DNA of 64,000 nucleotides, from positions 372,001 to 436,000 of the forward strand of contig NZ_BMGS01000005.1 of the NCBI RefSeq assembly GCF_014640315.1. Reading direction: 5' to 3'. The notes under the pieces were generated by a model. It saw only the letters and a list, made by a program, of their open reading frames with translations. It was not told where the DNA came from and ran no database searches. This document shows positions 23,973 to 33,381 of the stretch, one piece after another. Position numbers and translations under genes: made by a program. The DNA comes from Hymenobacter glacieicola (GTDB lineage Bacteria > Bacteroidota > Bacteroidia > Cytophagales > Hymenobacteraceae). Numbering within the stretch: position 1 is the first letter of the stretch; each line of letters begins with the position of its first letter.

Positions 23973-24878
23973 ATGACTACCAATTCTTCCAAGCACCAAC
24001 TTCTAATTCTGGCCCTGGCGGTTGCGCTGGTGGCCGGTTTGTTTTTGTTGCCGAAGGTAATCGTAAAGCCGAAGGAAGGACGCGGGGAACTGGCCCAGGA
24101 TGCGGCCCAGACTGCCACCCGCGACGGTGGCGGGCAGGCTACCAACGGCTCCAAGGCCGTGGCCTCATCGGGCCAGCAGCCAACGACCATCGGCCCAGAG
24201 CAGCCCCACATGACAGTGCCCACTGCCCAGCGTCAGGAAATCAACGGGCTACTAGCCAAGTACAAGGCCTCGGGAGCCGACCTCACGGGCCGGCTGCGGC
24301 TGGCTCAGGAATTGGCCGCCAAGTACAAGGCTGTCGAGAAGTTTGACAGCGCCGGCTACTACTTTGAGCAGGTAGCCATAGCACGACCTGGGGAGCAAGC
24401 CTGGAAGCGGGCCGCCGATGAGTACTTCGAGGCCTACAGCTTCGCGGCCACGGAGGAGCGGCAGAAACTGCTGGGGGCCAAGTGTCAGGAGCTGTACGGG
24501 AAAGTGTTGAAAAACAACCCCGACAACCTCGACGCCAAAACCAACTTGGGCATGGCCTACATGGCCAGCGACAATCCGGTGCAGGGTATCACGCTGCTCC
24601 GGGAAGTTCTGGCCGCAGACCCCCGCAACGAAAAGGCGCTGTATAACCTTGGTTTACTGGCTATTCAGAGCAGCCAGTACGACAAAGCCGTAGAGCGTTT
24701 TCGGGAGCTGACCAGCGTTAACGCTGAAAACGTCAACGGACAGTTCTATCTTGGTGTCTCGTTAGCCCAGACCGGGGCGAAGGAGGAAGCCCGGAAAGCC
24801 TTCCAGAAGGCCAAGAGTCTCAGCACCGACCCCTCCCTAGCGGCTTCGGTGGATGAGCAACTGCAAAAGCTGAACTAA
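23973..24878 (+). CDS. membrane-anchored TPR protein (301 aa)
   Basis: A scaffold protein with a single N-terminal membrane segment (LLILALAVALVAGLFLLP, about residues 9-27), then a Gln/Ala/Gly-rich linker to about residue 85. Three to four tetratricopeptide repeats fill the C-terminal part: NLDAKTNLGMAYMAS, NEKALYNLGLLAIQSSQYDKAVERF, NVNGQFYLGVSLAQTGAKEEARKAF. It is probably held in the inner membrane with the TPRs in the periplasm. It lies between HU and rng, a neighbourhood I believe is common in Bacteroidota; its partner is unknown. Confidence 0.85.
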   Translation: MTTNSSKHQLLILALAVALVAGLFLLPKVIVKPKEGRGELAQDAAQTATRDGGGQATNGSKAVASSGQQPTTIGPEQPHMTVPTAQRQEINGLLAKYKASGADLTGRLRLAQELAAKYKAVEKFDSAGYYFEQVAIARPGEQAWKRAADEYFEAYSFAATEERQKLLGAKCQELYGKVLKNNPDNLDAKTNLGMAYMASDNPVQGITLLREVLAADPRNEKALYNLGLLAIQSSQYDKAVERFRELTSVNAENVNGQFYLGVSLAQTGAKEEARKAFQKAKSLSTDPSLAASVDEQLQKLN

Positions 24879-24910
24879 GTATTTTTTACAACCCTTAACC
24901 ATCTCAACTC

Positions 24911-25000
24911 ATGCCCTGCGGTAAAAAGAGAAAGCGTCATAAGATTGCCACTCACAAGCGGAAGAAGCGTCTGCGCAAGAACCGTCACAAGAAGAAGTAA
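24911..25000 (+). CDS. tiny basic ribosomal protein, bS22/AURKAIP1-COX24-like (29 aa)
   Basis: An open frame of 29 codons encoding MPCGKKRKRHKIATHKRKKR and a further LRKNRHKKK, ending in TAA. Seventeen of 29 residues are Lys or Arg. The K-R-H-K-x-x-T-H-K-R-K-K-R-L-R pattern is that of the AURKAIP1/COX24 domain found in mitochondrial mS38 and the small bacterial ribosomal protein bS22. The ATG is 32 bp after the TPR gene stop. It is likely bound in the 30S subunit near the decoding region by analogy. Automated gene finders easily miss a gene this short. Confidence 0.85.
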   Translation: MPCGKKRKRHKIATHKRKKRLRKNRHKKK

Positions 25001-25107
25001 GCCCTTCCGGGGTTTGCTGGCGTGGAATTTCTTCGGAAAACGTCCTCGTCTATCTCTCACTTAGTATCTCGGAGAGTGGCTAGCTATTTGCTTTCCCCCT
25101 GGCTTGG

Positions 25108-25144
25108 AAGGGAAGCCGGTGCTGTTATGCACTGGCTTCCCTTT
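25108..25144 (+). terminator. hairpin between the bS22-like gene and rng
   Basis: AAGGGAAGCCGGTGC pairs with GCACTGGCTTCCCTT with one G-U type mismatch. The T-tail is short (TTTA). Confidence 0.6.
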
Positions 25145-25205
25145 ACAGGTTTCGGGGAGGTAGGGCAGCTACTCCCCTCAGATGCTACTCTAACCGCTTA
25201 ATCCA

Positions 25206-26813
25206 TTGAGTAACGAATTAATCATTAATTCTACTCAGGACGGAGAACGGATTGCCCTGCTACAGGACAAGCGGCTCATCGAATACCATTTCGACCGCAA
25301 CGACACCGCCTACTCGGTTGGTGACATTTTCCTGGGTACGGTCAAGAAAGTTATGCCCGGTCTGAACGCCGCGTTCATTGACATCGGGTACCAAAAAGAT
25401 GCCTTTCTGCACTACGGTGACCTGGGGGAGAATTTTCCTTCCTTGGTGAAGTGGGGCAAAGGCGTACAATCGCAGAAAATTACCGTTGGCCCCCTGAAAA
25501 CCTTCCAGTTTGACGGGACGCTCGACAAAGTCGGTAAAATCGACAACACGCTCAAGAAGGGCCAGCAGCTGCTGGTTCAGATTGTGAAGGAGCCAATTTC
25601 CACCAAGGGCCCACGCCTGTCCACGGATATTTCCATGGCCGGCCGCTACCTAGTGCTGGTTCCGTTTTCGAATACCATCAGCGTATCCAAGAAGATTGTC
25701 AGCAAGACGGAGCGGGAGCGGCTCAAGCGGCTCATTGCCTCCATCAAGCCCGACAACTTTGGCGTGATTATCCGCACCGTGGCCGAAGGCCGTGAGGTGG
25801 CCGAGCTCGACAAGGATATGCAAAGCATGGTGAGCAAGTGGGAAACGCTCTTCCAGAACCTGCGCACGGGCAAGCCCAATGACAAGGTACTGGGCGAGCT
25901 GGGCCGCACGAGTTCCATGCTGCGCGACATGCTCAACGAGTCGTTCGATGCCATTACCGTGGACTCGACACCGATGTACGAGGAAATGCGCAGCTACCTG
26001 CAGCAGATTGCGCCTGACAAGCTGGGGCTCCTGAAGCTGCACACCGGCAAGGTGAAAGTCTTCGAGCAGCACGGGATTGAAAAGCAGCTGAAAACGCTGT
26101 TTGGCAAAACCGTAACGGTGCCCGGCGGCGGTTACCTCGTCATTGAACACACGGAGGCCCTGCACGTCATCGACGTAAACTCCGGCAACAAGAGCAACCA
26201 GGAAGGCGACCAGGAGGCCACGGCCCTGCACGTGAACCTCGCGGCCGCCAAAGAGGTAGCCCGCCAGCTTCGGCTGCGCGACATGGGCGGCATCATCGTC
26301 GTCGATTTCATTGATATGAAGTCGGGCGAGAGCCGAAAAAAGGTGGAAGACGCGGTGCACAGCATCATGAAGCAGGACAAGGCCCGCTACACCATTCTCC
26401 CGATTACCAAGTTTGGCCTGCTTCAGATTACCCGGCAGCGCGTGCGGCCGGCCGAAGCCATTGTAACCGGTGAGGTGTGCCCTACCTGCGGTGGCACGGG
26501 CAAGATTTCGGCTTCCATCCTCGTGACGGACGAAATCGACAACAGCATTGACGACCTGCTGGTAGCTCAAAACCAGTCGGGTATTACACTTTCGGTGCAT
26601 CCTTTCCTGCATGCTTACTATACCAAAGGCTTGGTAAGCCGGCAGATGAAATGGTACCTGAAGTATTATAAGTGGGTAAAGGTGATGAAGGACACGAGTC
26701 TGGGCCTCACCGAGTACCGCATCGAGGACGAGCACGGCGAGGAAATCGAGCTGCACTCGGCCGCGGCGGCCATGAGCCGGTTGCAGGACCGGGAATTGGA
26801 AATAACTGACTGA
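25206..26813 (+). CDS. rng: ribonuclease G (Rne/Rng family)
   Basis: A single-strand-specific endoribonuclease for rRNA maturation and mRNA turnover. It is 535 residues. Start TTG at 25206 (then SNELIINSTQDGER); no ATG fits. An S1-like RNA-binding domain lies at about residues 35-125, the catalytic Asp in HVIDVNSG near 321 and the second in VVDFIDM near 365, and the zinc-link CPTCGGTG near 424. It has no RNase E-type long C-terminal tail. It follows HU, TPR and the bS22-like gene. Confidence 0.93.
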   Translation: MSNELIINSTQDGERIALLQDKRLIEYHFDRNDTAYSVGDIFLGTVKKVMPGLNAAFIDIGYQKDAFLHYGDLGENFPSLVKWGKGVQSQKITVGPLKTFQFDGTLDKVGKIDNTLKKGQQLLVQIVKEPISTKGPRLSTDISMAGRYLVLVPFSNTISVSKKIVSKTERERLKRLIASIKPDNFGVIIRTVAEGREVAELDKDMQSMVSKWETLFQNLRTGKPNDKVLGELGRTSSMLRDMLNESFDAITVDSTPMYEEMRSYLQQIAPDKLGLLKLHTGKVKVFEQHGIEKQLKTLFGKTVTVPGGGYLVIEHTEALHVIDVNSGNKSNQEGDQEATALHVNLAAAKEVARQLRLRDMGGIIVVDFIDMKSGESRKKVEDAVHSIMKQDKARYTILPITKFGLLQITRQRVRPAEAIVTGEVCPTCGGTGKISASILVTDEIDNSIDDLLVAQNQSGITLSVHPFLHAYYTKGLVSRQMKWYLKYYKWVKVMKDTSLGLTEYRIEDEHGEEIELHSAAAAMSRLQDRELEITD

Positions 26814-26851
26814 CGGATTTTTTCTGCGAGAAAACTCCTCCTGATAGAAGG

Positions 26852-26886
26852 AAAGCCCGTGTTGCTGGAAAGCAGCGCGGGCTTTT
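26852..26886 (+). terminator. terminator of rng
   Basis: AAAGCCCG...TTGCT pairs with AGCAGCGCGGGCTTT with small interruptions, followed by a T-run. Confidence 0.8.
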
Positions 26887-27043
26887 TGGTTGTAGGCAAG
26901 CACGGCAGGTTAGTCACGAGCTACGTTCAAAGCACTTCGCTTGCCTTAAGGAGATGTTGGTAGAGTAAAACCAGCTATTCAGCCAGAGGTAAGAACCGTT
27001 GAGCGGGGTAGCTAGTATTTTCGGGGACGCCCTTTTTTCCGCT

Positions 27044-29386
27044 ATGCTCTCTACTTCTGCTACTGCTGCCAACTCGCCTTTGGATCTGGAACAGGCTCAA
27101 CTGCGAATTCAGGCGCTGGAAGCAGCCTTGCAAACAGCGGCTGCCGACGCCGCTGCCGCCCAGCACCGGCTGGACCAGCTGGTCAGTCACCTCCAGGAAG
27201 GGGTGCTGCTGACGGATGAGGCGGGACACATAGCGTTAATTAACGACCGGTTCTGTGAGCTGTGGGAGCTGGAGGAGTCCGCCAGCTATTGGTTGGGCAG
27301 ACCCTGGCAGGATTTGACTACCATTCTGATGCCGCTTACCATGGACCCTGGGAGCTTTGCGCAAGCCGTGCACAGCAAGCGCCAGCAAGGAGCCCCGGTG
27401 TTCAACGACCCCGTAGAGCTGGCGGACGGCCGGGTGCTGGAGCGGGACTTCATGCCCATTCCCGCTGCTACCGGCACTGGCAGCAACGTGCTGATTCGGT
27501 TGCGCGACGTGACGGAGTATCACCAGGCCACGGATCGGCTGCGGGCTGTGGCTAGTATCCCCGGGCAAAACCCGAATCCTATTTTTCGTCTGGATGAAGC
27601 GGGACAACTGCTTTATACCAACCAAGCGGCTAATTCACTGTTCAAATCCCTGAGTGAAGCCGACCAGAACCGGTTGCTGGCCAAAGCCCAGGGGCTGGCG
27701 GCTACCGCCCTGGAGCACAGCCAGCCTTGGCAGGTAGATATAGCCGTAGGGGAGGGGTTTTATGCCGTTTTCGTGGCTCCTTTCGCTGAGGAAGGGTACG
27801 CCAACCTGTATCTGGTTAATATCACGAAGCGCATCCTGGCAGAGCAGGAGCTGAACCGGGCCAAAGATGAGGCCGAGGCTGCCGTGCGTGCCCGGGAGAA
27901 TTTTTTGGCCAACATGAGCCACGAAATTCGCACGCCCATGAACGGGGTGCTGGGTATGGCTGGGCAGCTAGCCAAAACCCGCCTCGACGCCCGTCAGCAG
28001 GAGTTCGTGCGCATCATCCGCAGCTCAGGCCAGCATCTGCTCATGATTATCAATGACGTGCTGGACATGGCCAAAATCACGTCGGGGAAGCTGGAGTTTG
28101 AGCAAACCGCTTTCAACCTCTGCGATTCCCTGGGCGAATCGTTGCAGCCGCTGGTGATGCAAGCCGTGGAAAAAGGGCTGACTGTAACAGCTATGCCCCT
28201 GCGCGACACGTGCCCCCTGCCCTGGGTTAGCGCCGACCCGTACCGCATTAACCAGGTAATGATAAATTTGGTAGCCAACGCCATTAAATTCACGGAGCCC
28301 GGGGGCCACATTACCGTCAGCAGCCGACAGCTGGCCTCTACCGCCGATACCCTTACCGTGGAGTTTGTGGTGGCCGACACCGGAATTGGGATTCCGCCGG
28401 AGCAGCAGACGCGCATTTTTGAAGGCTTCACCCAGGCGTATGCCGATACTACCCGGCGCTTCGGGGGCACGGGGCTGGGGTTGAGTATTTCCCGCGCCAT
28501 TGTGGAGCAGCTGGGCGGTAGCCTAATGGTGGAAAGCGAACTGGGAAAGGGTAGCCGTTTCCGGTTTGTGCTGGATTTCCCCCGTACGCCCGCCGTAACG
28601 CAAGCCCCCGTACCCTCCGCCTTTGATACGGGCGCCTTGCGTGGGCGGCGCGTGCTGCTGGTAGAAGACAACGAAATCAACCGCGACGTAGCCCGCATGC
28701 TGCTGGAGGAGTGGAGAGTAGAAGTTGACGAAGCCGAAAACGGCCAAATTGGCCTCGAAATGCTCCAGCACCGCACCTACGACGCCGTTCTAATGGACAT
28801 CCAGATGCCCGGGATGAGCGGGCTGGAGGCTACCGCTATTATTCGTAAACTACCCGATCCGGCGCTGGCCAACATTCCCATTCTGGCCCTAACGGCCAAT
28901 GCCTTCCGGGCCGATAATGCCCGGTATTTAGCCGCTGGCATGAATGCTTGCCTGACCAAGCCCTTCGAAGAGCAGGACTTATACCGGCACCTGGAAGCCC
29001 TGATGCAGCCCGCTCCTCCTACCCCTGTGGCGAGCTACGACCTGACCAAGCTGCAGGCCATGGCCCGCGGCCGCGCCGCTTTCGTGGACAAAATCATCCA
29101 GTCGTTTCTAACGAACATGCCCGCGAGCCTGGTTGAGTTGGAAGCCGCCGCCGCCAGCAACAACTGGCCCCAGGTGGCCGCCCTGATTCACCACGTAAAG
29201 CCCAGCGTTGAGTCCTTGGGCATTCAGGGAGTGTTACCCGCTATGCAGCAGCTCGAGCAGCATGTTCCGCCCACGGGTCAGCCGGAGGCTGCCAGCACTA
29301 CCGCCGTAAGCCACGTAGTAAGCCAGATCCGCCGGGCCCTCCAGGAGTTACCCAAGGAACTGACAGCGCCTACCGGCACCCGGTAG
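27044..29386 (+). CDS. soluble hybrid sensor histidine kinase (PAS-PAS-HisKA-HATPase-REC-HPt)
   Basis: A 780-residue phosphorelay protein. Order: a short coiled coil (about 10-45), PAS (about 45-155), a second PAS (about 170-270), HisKA with NMSHEIRTP (His near 292), HATPase with the N box [10 protein letters not shown] and GGTGLGLS, a receiver with DIQMP (Asp near 584) and a C-terminal HPt with LIHHVKP (His near 716). No membrane segment or signal peptide is seen, so the input is cytosolic. The ATG at 27044 is preferred over the TTG at 26999; a TATTTTCG -7-like box lies at 27016-27023. No response regulator is adjacent. Confidence 0.93.
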   Translation: MLSTSATAANSPLDLEQAQLRIQALEAALQTAAADAAAAQHRLDQLVSHLQEGVLLTDEAGHIALINDRFCELWELEESASYWLGRPWQDLTTILMPLTMDPGSFAQAVHSKRQQGAPVFNDPVELADGRVLERDFMPIPAATGTGSNVLIRLRDVTEYHQATDRLRAVASIPGQNPNPIFRLDEAGQLLYTNQAANSLFKSLSEADQNRLLAKAQGLAATALEHSQPWQVDIAVGEGFYAVFVAPFAEEGYANLYLVNITKRILAEQELNRAKDEAEAAVRARENFLANMSHEIRTPMNGVLGMAGQLAKTRLDARQQEFVRIIRSSGQHLLMIINDVLDMAKITSGKLEFEQTAFNLCDSLGESLQPLVMQAVEKGLTVTAMPLRDTCPLPWVSADPYRINQVMINLVANAIKFTEPGGHITVSSRQLASTADTLTVEFVVADTGIGIPPEQQTRIFEGFTQAYADTTRRFGGTGLGLSISRAIVEQLGGSLMVESELGKGSRFRFVLDFPRTPAVTQAPVPSAFDTGALRGRRVLLVEDNEINRDVARMLLEEWRVEVDEAENGQIGLEMLQHRTYDAVLMDIQMPGMSGLEATAIIRKLPDPALANIPILALTANAFRADNARYLAAGMNACLTKPFEEQDLYRHLEALMQPAPPTPVASYDLTKLQAMARGRAAFVDKIIQSFLTNMPASLVELEAAAASNNWPQVAALIHHVKPSVESLGIQGVLPAMQQLEQHVPPTGQPEAASTTAVSHVVSQIRRALQELPKELTAPTGTR

Positions 29387-29440
29387 GTGCCCGCTCCCGG
29401 CCAGAAACCGGGGCTGGCAATACCAGCCGATCAGCAAACC

Positions 29441-29474
29441 AAAGGCCCGCGTACACTTTTGTACGCGGGCCTTT
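29441..29474. terminator. bidirectional terminator
   Basis: A perfect 15-bp stem, AAAGGCCCGCGTACA and its complement, with a 4-base loop, between convergent genes. Confidence 0.9.
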
Positions 29475-29495
29475 ACTGGTTACTGGGAAGCTGAG

Positions 29496-30167
29496 TTAAA
29501 ACTTGATGCCCAGATCCAACGCGAATTCAGAGTTTTTCAGCTCCACTTCTTTGAAATCCCGCTCGTTCTCGAAATATCTGTCGATGTTGAACAAGCCGCG
29601 GTGGTAGCTAACGCCTGCCAGCACCTTGGTGCTTTGGCCTAGCTGGTACTCCACCCCGAAGCCACCCCGCAACGACGCATCCGGGATGATGACGTGCTTA
29701 GAAGCCTTGGTTTCTTGGGTTGTAGCTGGGTCTACGTAGCGCTTGTCTCCATTAACGCGGCCCGCAATAGCGGCATTCAGGGAGCCGCCCAGCTGAAAAT
29801 ACAGCTTCGTGTCCGTGGCCACATCGTTGGTGAACAGCTTCACCGTAACGGGCACCTGCAGGTATTGCAGCCCGATTTTTTGCTCCTGGCGGCGGTTAAG
29901 GGTTTGGTCGAAGTAGCTGATAGTGCCGCCTTTTCCCGTTAGCTCCAGGCCAGTGCTGAAGGCGTAGTTCTGGCCAAAGAAATAATCAATGATGAGGCCG
30001 CCTCCCAACCCCAGTTTAGACGACTCGCTCTGGAAGCCATAGGCGGTGGGAGAGTCGGCACGCAGACTGGTAATGGAGGGGGAAACCTTCAGGCCGATTT
30101 CAACCTGGGCGGAGGCCGCGCCGATGGTGGCACCGCTAATCAGGAAGGCGAGCAGGGCTTTTTTCAT
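29496..30167 (-). CDS. PorT-like outer-membrane beta-barrel protein (223 aa)
   Basis: An exported barrel of the OMP_b-brl_2 (PorT-like) type. A signal peptide MKKALLAFLISGATIGAASAQ, then alternating strands beginning VEIGLKVSPSITSL and ending ALDLGIKF with a C-terminal aromatic Phe as in outer-membrane barrels. I use the ATG at 30167; the longer frame overlaps gldB upstream sequence. It is divergent from gldB with a 90-bp shared promoter region. Function unknown. Confidence 0.85.
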   Translation of the reverse strand: MKKALLAFLISGATIGAASAQVEIGLKVSPSITSLRADSPTAYGFQSESSKLGLGGGLIIDYFFGQNYAFSTGLELTGKGGTISYFDQTLNRRQEQKIGLQYLQVPVTVKLFTNDVATDTKLYFQLGGSLNAAIAGRVNGDKRYVDPATTQETKASKHVIIPDASLRGGFGVEYQLGQSTKVLAGVSYHRGLFNIDRYFENERDFKEVELKNSEFALDLGIKF

Positions 30168-30257
30168 GGCAATTGCGGAATTACAGTGAGGGAAACACGA
30201 AGCCGCGGCGGTGAGCCGTTTCGTTTTGGCTAATTTCGCCTTAAAGATAGAAGCGTG

Positions 30258-31286
30258 ATGCACATTCCTGCCCGTATGCGGACCTTGTTGGCACTCCTGA
30301 TGGCCGCCGGATTGGGCCTGACAGCCTGTAGTAAAGGTCAAGAAAGCTGTGAACTAGACCCGGAAGTTGCTAAGGTTTCGGCGCCGGTAGCGTTGGAACG
30401 CCTGGAGAAGCCCTTTTTTCAGATCAAAAATCCGGCGGACGCGGAGCGTTTCATCCAAGAGCACGGCTTATTCTCCCGGCAGTTCTTGCAGAGCGGGCAG
30501 TACCCTACCAGCGTGCTCAGCACTACCTTGGCCCGCCTGGCTACCAATTCCGGTCTGCAAAAGCTAGGCGCCCAGGCTGATACTACTTTCCGCGCGGAGG
30601 AGCTGCAGCAGCAGTTGCAGCCCATGTTTCAGCACATTCGCTACTACTTTCCCAGTTTTCGGGTTCCGCCCGTGAAAACCTTCGTGAGCGGCCTGAGCCA
30701 AGACTTGTTCGTTAACGATAGTCTGCTGGTTATCAGCACTGATTTCTTCGTGGGGCCGAAAGCCGCCTACCGGCCCAATGTGCCGGGCTACATTCAGCGG
30801 CGCTACACCCCAGAGCACGTGCTGCCTACCGCGGCGCTGGCCATCAGCAGCAAGTACAACCAGAAACAGCTCACCAACCAAACCATGCTGGGCGAGATGG
30901 TGCAGTTTGGCAAGTCCTTGTACTTCGCCGAAAAAGTGCTGCCCTGCACCCCCGATTCCCTAATTATGGGCTACACCGACAAGGAAATGGCCGGGGTAAG
31001 CTTCAACGAAGGGAAAATCTGGGCCCACTTCATCGACAAAAACCTGCTCTACAATACGGCCCCCTTTACCATTCAAAAGTACATCGGGGAGCGGCCCAAC
31101 ATCCCGGAAATCGACAAGACGTGCCCCGGTAGGGTAGGGGCCTGGATTGGCTGGCAGATTGTGCGCAAGTACATGGCCGACCACCCGAACGTCACGCTGC
31201 CGCAACTGATGGCCGAGAAAAACGCCCAGCGCATCCTCAATGAGTCGCGCTACCGCCCGAAGCAGAACCGGGGCCGGATCAGCTAG
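30258..31286 (+). CDS. gldB: gliding motility lipoprotein GldB
   Basis: A lipoprotein essential for gliding and chitin use in Flavobacterium. It is 342 residues from the ATG at 30258 with lipobox LTAC at the end of the signal peptide. The mature protein shows the GldB pattern: an LEKPFFQ segment, HIRYYFPSFRVPPVKTFVSG, TPEHVLPTAALAISSKY, and a C-terminal GVGAWIGWQIVRKYM-like segment (here GRVGAWIGWQIVRKYM). The gene is followed 2 bp later by a glycosyltransferase, so they are cotranscribed. gldC, usually next to gldB, is absent here. Confidence 0.92.
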   Translation: MHIPARMRTLLALLMAAGLGLTACSKGQESCELDPEVAKVSAPVALERLEKPFFQIKNPADAERFIQEHGLFSRQFLQSGQYPTSVLSTTLARLATNSGLQKLGAQADTTFRAEELQQQLQPMFQHIRYYFPSFRVPPVKTFVSGLSQDLFVNDSLLVISTDFFVGPKAAYRPNVPGYIQRRYTPEHVLPTAALAISSKYNQKQLTNQTMLGEMVQFGKSLYFAEKVLPCTPDSLIMGYTDKEMAGVSFNEGKIWAHFIDKNLLYNTAPFTIQKYIGERPNIPEIDKTCPGRVGAWIGWQIVRKYMADHPNVTLPQLMAEKNAQRILNESRYRPKQNRGRIS

Positions 31287-31288
31287 CC

Positions 31289-32512
31289 ATGCACATTGCC
31301 GTCTTCAGCCAGTATCATACCAACCCCGACTGCCCAGCTACTAGCCGGCACTACTCGCTGCTGACTCAGATAGCCCAGCAGCACCGTGTTACGCTTATTA
31401 CCACCCGCACCTGGGAGCCACAGCGCCTGACGGAGCGTTTCCCGTGGCTGCCGGCAGGAGTGGAAATGCGGGCCGCGGCGGTATTCTACCACAACAACAT
31501 GGGCCCGGCCCGCCGGGTACTTTCCTTCGGGCAGTACGCGGTCTACGCCCTGCGGGAAGGCTTGCGCATTGATAAACCCGATGTCATTTGGGGAATTAGT
31601 ACGCCACTCACCGCCGCCTGGGCCGCCGCGCAAGTTGCCCGCCTGCGCCGGGTGCCGTGGGTGTTTGAAGTGCAGGATTTGTGGCCGTCCTTTCCCATTG
31701 CCATGGGTGCGGTGCCCAGTGCCCTGGCCCGGCAACAGCTGTACAAGCTGGAGGGCAAACTCTACCAGCAAGCGCAGGCCATCATGACCCTGTCTCCTGA
31801 CATGACGAGCTATGTTCGGCAAGTTGGGGCAGGCGCTACCTCTCCCTGGACCTTTGACCCGGGTAAGGTGCACACGGTTCTTAACGGAACGGACCTGGAT
31901 TTAGCGACCGCGGCCACGGAAGGGGCAGTAGCTGCTTTGCGGCAGGAGCAGGGCCTGGAAGGACGACAGGTGATTCTGTACGCCGGTACGTTCGGGCGCG
32001 CCAACGATATTCCCACACTGGTTGCCGCCGCCGAGCAGTTGGCGCTGGTGCGCCCCAACGCCGTCTGGCTGTTTATGGGCCACGGCTACGATGAACCCCT
32101 GCTGCGGGCGGCAGCTAGCCGCTGCTCCGCAATTCAGCTGGTGCCCGCCCAGCCCCGCCACGCGGTATTCACCTGGTTCCGGCTGGCCGATGTATCGGTT
32201 GTTTCCTTTCTCGGGCTCCCAGTGCTCGACGCCAACTCGCCCGCCAAGTTCTATGACAGCCTAGCCGTTGGAACGCCGGTTATTGTCACGAATGAAGGCT
32301 GGACCAAAAGCTTGGTAGAGCAGCACCAGTGCGGTTGGTTTTCGCCCGCCGGCAATGCAGAAAAGCTAACCGAACTGCTGGTGGAAGTGCTGAGCAACCC
32401 CGCCCAACGGCAGGCTGCCGGTGCAGCGGGCCAACAGGTTGCGGCTACTCAGTTTGACCGCCAACAAATAGGTCAAACAGTCCAGCGCATTCTTGAGCAA
32501 GCTAGGGAATGA
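31289..32512 (+). CDS. GT4-family glycosyltransferase
   Basis: A glycosyltransferase of 407 residues, GT-B fold, WcaI/WbuB-like. Seen: N-terminal Rossmann part starting MHIAVFSQYHTNPDCP, the conserved FEVQDLWPSFPIAMG, the NGTDLD linker and, in the C-terminal domain, ILYAGTFGRAND, FMGHGYDEP, and PAKFYDSLAVGTPVIVTNEGW. There are no membrane segments, so it is cytosolic or peripheral. The ATG is 2 bp after the gldB stop. Its acceptor is unknown; an extracellular polysaccharide or lipopolysaccharide is likely. Confidence 0.9.
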   Translation: MHIAVFSQYHTNPDCPATSRHYSLLTQIAQQHRVTLITTRTWEPQRLTERFPWLPAGVEMRAAAVFYHNNMGPARRVLSFGQYAVYALREGLRIDKPDVIWGISTPLTAAWAAAQVARLRRVPWVFEVQDLWPSFPIAMGAVPSALARQQLYKLEGKLYQQAQAIMTLSPDMTSYVRQVGAGATSPWTFDPGKVHTVLNGTDLDLATAATEGAVAALRQEQGLEGRQVILYAGTFGRANDIPTLVAAAEQLALVRPNAVWLFMGHGYDEPLLRAAASRCSAIQLVPAQPRHAVFTWFRLADVSVVSFLGLPVLDANSPAKFYDSLAVGTPVIVTNEGWTKSLVEQHQCGWFSPAGNAEKLTELLVEVLSNPAQRQAAGAAGQQVAATQFDRQQIGQTVQRILEQARE

Positions 32513-32553
32513 CCATACTGATTGCTTATGTGCCGCCTATGACTACTTATATA

Positions 32554-33273
32554 CTATGTTGTACTGTCGTCGGGGCTGATTGGCGTTTTCTGGGTCTTCT
32601 GAGGCTTTTTTTGCAACCCCGACTCCTGCTTTGACACTACCTCTGCGTAATACTTGCACCAGCTTTTCAATGGGCAGATGCCGCATTTGGGCTGCCGGGC
32701 CACGCAGATGTAACGTCCGTGCAGAATAAGCCAGTGGTGGGCTTTGTGAATTAAGTCTTGGGGGATGTAGCGCACCAGCTCTTTCTCTACTGCCAGAGGG
32801 GTAGTGGCCGTGCGCGACACCAGTCCCAACCGGTGAGATACCCGGAACACGTGCGTATCAACGGCCATAGCCGGCTGGTTGTAGATAACCGATACTACCA
32901 CGTTAGCCGTTTTGCGGCCCACGCCCGGCAGGCGCTGTAACTCTTCAATAGTGCTCGGCACTTCGCCCCCAAACTCCTCCATGAGCAAGCGGCCGAGGCC
33001 GGCCAGATGCTTGGCTTTGTTGTTGGGGTAGGAAACGCTACGGATGAACGGGAAAATGTCTTCGGGGGAGGCGGCGCCCAACTGCTCGGGGGTAGGAAAC
33101 TGCTCGAGCAAGGCGGGCATAATCTGGTTTACCCGCTTATCGGTACACTGCGCGCTCAGCACCACGGCCATAATCAGCTCGTAGGGGTTTGAGTACACCA
33201 GCTCCGTTTTCGGCTCCGGAAAATTGGTGGTGAAATACTCCAGAAAATGGCGGTACCGCTCAGGCTTACGCAT
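32554..33273 (-). CDS. nth: endonuclease III
   Basis: A DNA glycosylase/AP lyase for oxidised pyrimidines. It is 239 residues from the ATG at 33273 (MRKPERYRHF). Seen: VLSAQCTDKRVN, HhH LPGVGRKTANVV with the catalytic Lys, the VDTHVFRVSHRLGL with the catalytic Asp, and the [4Fe-4S] ligands C-x6-C-x2-C-x5-C near the C-terminus. It has a basic C-terminal tail of about 30 residues (KKPQKTQKT) that is longer than usual. An in-frame extension to 33309 is possible but lacks family similarity. Confidence 0.96.
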   Translation of the reverse strand: MRKPERYRHFLEYFTTNFPEPKTELVYSNPYELIMAVVLSAQCTDKRVNQIMPALLEQFPTPEQLGAASPEDIFPFIRSVSYPNNKAKHLAGLGRLLMEEFGGEVPSTIEELQRLPGVGRKTANVVVSVIYNQPAMAVDTHVFRVSHRLGLVSRTATTPLAVEKELVRYIPQDLIHKAHHWLILHGRYICVARQPKCGICPLKSWCKYYAEVVSKQESGLQKKPQKTQKTPISPDDSTT

Positions 33274-33307
33274 GCTGCAACGAATGAATACCGCGCAAAA
33301 TACACGC

Positions 33308-33358
33308 AAAAAAAGTCCTTACCCGCCTGGGTTTCCAGAAACCTAGGCGGGTAAGGAC
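33308..33358 (-). terminator. terminator of the sigma/partner transcript
   Basis: A 20-bp stem with one internal mismatch, GTCCTTACCCGCCT with its complement, around CCAG; the A-run at 33307-33314 gives a U-run on the minus strand. It lies just after the gene at 33382. Confidence 0.85.
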
Positions 33359-33381
33359 AAGAAGTTTCCCCTAAGAAGATG

